DNA of 64,000 nt from UBA7672 sp965279085 (lineage in GTDB: Bacteria > Pseudomonadota > Alphaproteobacteria > Caulobacterales > Hyphomonadaceae), in contig OZ257149.1 in the NCBI GenBank assembly GCA_965279085.1, positions 744,001 to 808,000 of the forward strand, given 5' to 3'. The notes beneath the pieces are model-generated. The model was given only the letters and a program-made list of their open reading frames with translations, made no database searches and was not told where the DNA came from. The position numbers and the translations under genes are program-made. The stretch's first letter is position 1. The number at the start of each line of letters is the position of its first letter. Positions 62,354-64,000 of this stretch are shown here, piece by piece.

Positions 62354-64000
62354 TCAGTCCGCCTTTTCGCCGATGGCGTCGGCGGCTTCCTCGTTCAGCG
62401 CCTTGCCCTTCTCGCGCGGCTTGACCAGCGGCGCGGGTTGCGTCGTGGCGATGTTGCCGCGCATCAACGATAGGCCCGCGCGCAGGCCGCCTGCGATCTG
62501 CATCTCAAGCCGCTGCTCGTCACGCTTCCTGACTTCAAGCGCAAGTTCGTCCGCCTCTTCGGGCTCGACCCCAAGGTCGATCAGCACCTGCCGGCCAAAC
62601 ACGATCGCGGACTCCAGCGTCTCGCGCAGCTGGTAGTCGACGCCAGCATTGATCAGGCGGAGGGCATGGCCACGGTCGAACGCCCGTACAAACAGCTTGG
62701 CGTGCGGAAACTCTGCCTTGCACAGCTCGACGATCTTGTCGGCGGCTTCCTGCTTGTCGACGCAGACAAGGATCGCTTCCGCTGAATGCGCGCCAGAAGC
62801 ATGAAGCACGTCAAGCCGCGTCCCGTCGCCGTAATAGACCTTGAAACCGAACTGCCCGGCCGCGCGGATCATCTCGACGTCGATCTCGATGATCGACACG
62901 TCGATGCCCTTGGCCAGCAGCGGTTGGGAAACCACTTGCGCGAAACGGCCGAAGCCGATGAACAGCACCTGTCCATGCAGGTCGGCGGCTTCCTCAACGC
63001 CCTCCATGGATTCCTTTTCCTTGGGCAGAAGCCGATCGACGAGGATCACGACCAGAGGCGTCAGCGCCATGGAGATGATCACCACCGCCGTCATGCCCGA
63101 CGCGGTCTCCGCATCCATCACCCCTGCCGACAACGCGCCCGCGTAGAGCACGAAGGCGAATTCCCCGCCTTGCGCGAACAGCGTCGCGCGATGAATGGCC
63201 TCGCGATTGGACGCTCGGAACAAACGGGCGACCACATAGATGCCCAGCGACTTGACGATCATGAAGGCCAAAACGCCCGCCGTGATGATCTCCCAGTTCG
63301 CGACCACGAGATTGAGATCGAGCGACATCCCGACGCCAAGAAAGAACAGTCCCAGCAGAATGCCGCGGAACGGCTCGACATCGGCTTCCAGCTGGTGACG
63401 GAAGGTCGATTCAGACAGCATCACGCCTGCCAGGAATGCGCCCATGGCCATCGACAGGCCGCCCAGTTGCATCAGCAGTGCCGCTCCCAGCACCACCATC
63501 AGCGCTGCTGCTGTCATCACTTCCCGAGCACCCGTGCGGGCGAGCAGGCCGAACATCGGGTTCATCAGCCATTTGCCCGCAACGAACACCAGCAGCACGG
63601 ATCCGGCCGCGATCCCGAACGTCTGCCACCACGGCGCCACATGCCGCGCGATGTGCTCGCCGGGCGTCAGAGTTGCGAGGATGGGAACCATCGCCAGCAG
63701 GGGGATAATCATCAGGTCTTCGAGCAGAAGGATCGCCACGGACCGCTGGCCGCCTGGCGCGGACGACTCTCCGCGATCCTCCATCATCTTCATGATCACG
63801 GCGGTGGACGACAGGACGAAGCCGAAAGCCCCGATCACGGCGGCGGCAGGCGGGATGCCGAACCCGATCGCCACGCCCGATAGCAGCGCACCGCATAGCA
63901 GTACCTGCGCCAGACCAAGTCCGAAAATGTCCCGCCGCATCGCCCACAGCTTGGCCGGGCGCATCTCGAGGCCGATGAGGAACAGGAACATCACCACGCC
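62354..64000 (-). CDS. KefB/KefC-type monovalent cation:proton antiporter, 5' end outside window
   Basis: The C-terminal ~548 residues are present; the start lies beyond base 64000. The visible part has the last ~10 spans of the CPA2 exchanger domain (FLIGLEMRPAKLWAMRRDIF, then GVILS/EFAFVLYAGALSAGVM) and an RCK/TrkA-N domain (LFIGFGRFAQVVSQPLLAKG, IIEIDVEMIRAAGQFGFKVY) at ~340-460, followed by a helical tail. Such systems export K+ under glutathione/electrophile control; whether a KefF/KefG partner exists is not visible. It converges on the TIGR02186 gene (2-base gap). Confidence 0.9.
   Translation of the reverse strand, partial: GVVMFLFLIGLEMRPAKLWAMRRDIFGLGLAQVLLCGALLSGVAIGFGIPPAAAVIGAFGFVLSSTAVIMKMMEDRGESSAPGGQRSVAILLLEDLMIIPLLAMVPILATLTPGEHIARHVAPWWQTFGIAAGSVLLVFVAGKWLMNPMFGLLARTGAREVMTAAALMVVLGAALLMQLGGLSMAMGAFLAGVMLSESTFRHQLEADVEPFRGILLGLFFLGVGMSLDLNLVVANWEIITAGVLAFMIVKSLGIYVVARLFRASNREAIHRATLFAQGGEFAFVLYAGALSAGVMDAETASGMTAVVIISMALTPLVVILVDRLLPKEKESMEGVEEAADLHGQVLFIGFGRFAQVVSQPLLAKGIDVSIIEIDVEMIRAAGQFGFKVYYGDGTRLDVLHASGAHSAEAILVCVDKQEAADKIVELCKAEFPHAKLFVRAFDRGHALRLINAGVDYQLRETLESAIVFGRQVLIDLGVEPEEADELALEVRKRDEQRLEMQIAGGLRAGLSLMRGNIATTQPAPLVKPREKGKALNEEAADAIGEKAD

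Overview
The window is a stretch of high-GC chromosome from an alphaproteobacterium, most likely Caulobacterales/Maricaulales (Hyphomonadaceae-like). Evidence for this: a MipZ division-site ATPase next to panC, a PodJ-like polar scaffold with GANTC (CcrM) sites in front of it, dacF next to clpS/clpA, the order lptF-lptG-lptD-surA-pdxA-rsmA, and the fatty-acid order fabD-fabG-acpP-fabF-mltG-yicC-gmk. Almost all of it reads as ordinary core chromosome. I see no rRNA, tRNA, CRISPR array, transposase or integrase gene.

Layout. 1-2.6 kb: the end of a PhoD-like phosphatase, a Ca/Na antiporter, a 26-residue membrane peptide, a NUDIX hydrolase and a lipoprotein. 2.7-7.4 kb: clpA/clpS, dacF and a small DUF6958-like protein. 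7.4-11.9 kb: mipZ with a SPOR-like lipoprotein, panC, a beta-lactamase-fold hydrolase and a DUF1489 protein. 12-20.2 kb: a leucine-degradation (liu) cluster (mccA, methylglutaconyl-CoA hydratase, mccB). It is broken up by an inverted outer-membrane-protein gene, a palindromic repeat, a glycerate-kinase-like gene and an AT-richer unknown gene. 20.3-24.1 kb: a CNB-patatin phospholipase, holC and pepA. 24.2-32.1 kb: LPS export and outer-membrane biogenesis (lptF, lptG, lptD, surA), then pdxA and rsmA. 32.2-39.2 kb: gmk back to fabD, with a DUF2059 protein inserted. 39.3-40.9 kb: the rpsF-rpsR-rplI operon with a promoter, a candidate leader hairpin and a terminator.

40.9-45 kb is the most accessory-looking part. 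It has a 36-bp-arm inverted repeat, a strongly structured region that looks like a C4-type antisense RNA, a C5 cytosine methyltransferase, a membrane protein, a Vsr mismatch endonuclease translationally coupled to that membrane protein, and a Pro/Glu-rich protein. 45-50.7 kb: two lipoproteins, a GST, an SRPBCC protein and an S9 peptidase. 50.7-56.8 kb: a beta-oxidation operon (merR, acyl-CoA dehydrogenase, thiolase, a 78-residue membrane protein, FadB/J). 57-60.6 kb: the PodJ-like polarity protein. 60.7-64 kb: a TauE/SafE transporter with its TIGR02186 partner and a KefB/C-type antiporter cut by the window end.

All calls come from reading translations and DNA by eye. Family names rest on recognised motifs and gene order, not on searches. 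The observations I rate highest are the structured RNA/dcm/membrane protein/vsr unit, an in-frame amber codon in the small gene after mccA whose continuation repeats the mccA C-terminus, the AT-richer unknown gene coupled into the liu cluster, and two small membrane-protein genes in conserved-looking settings.
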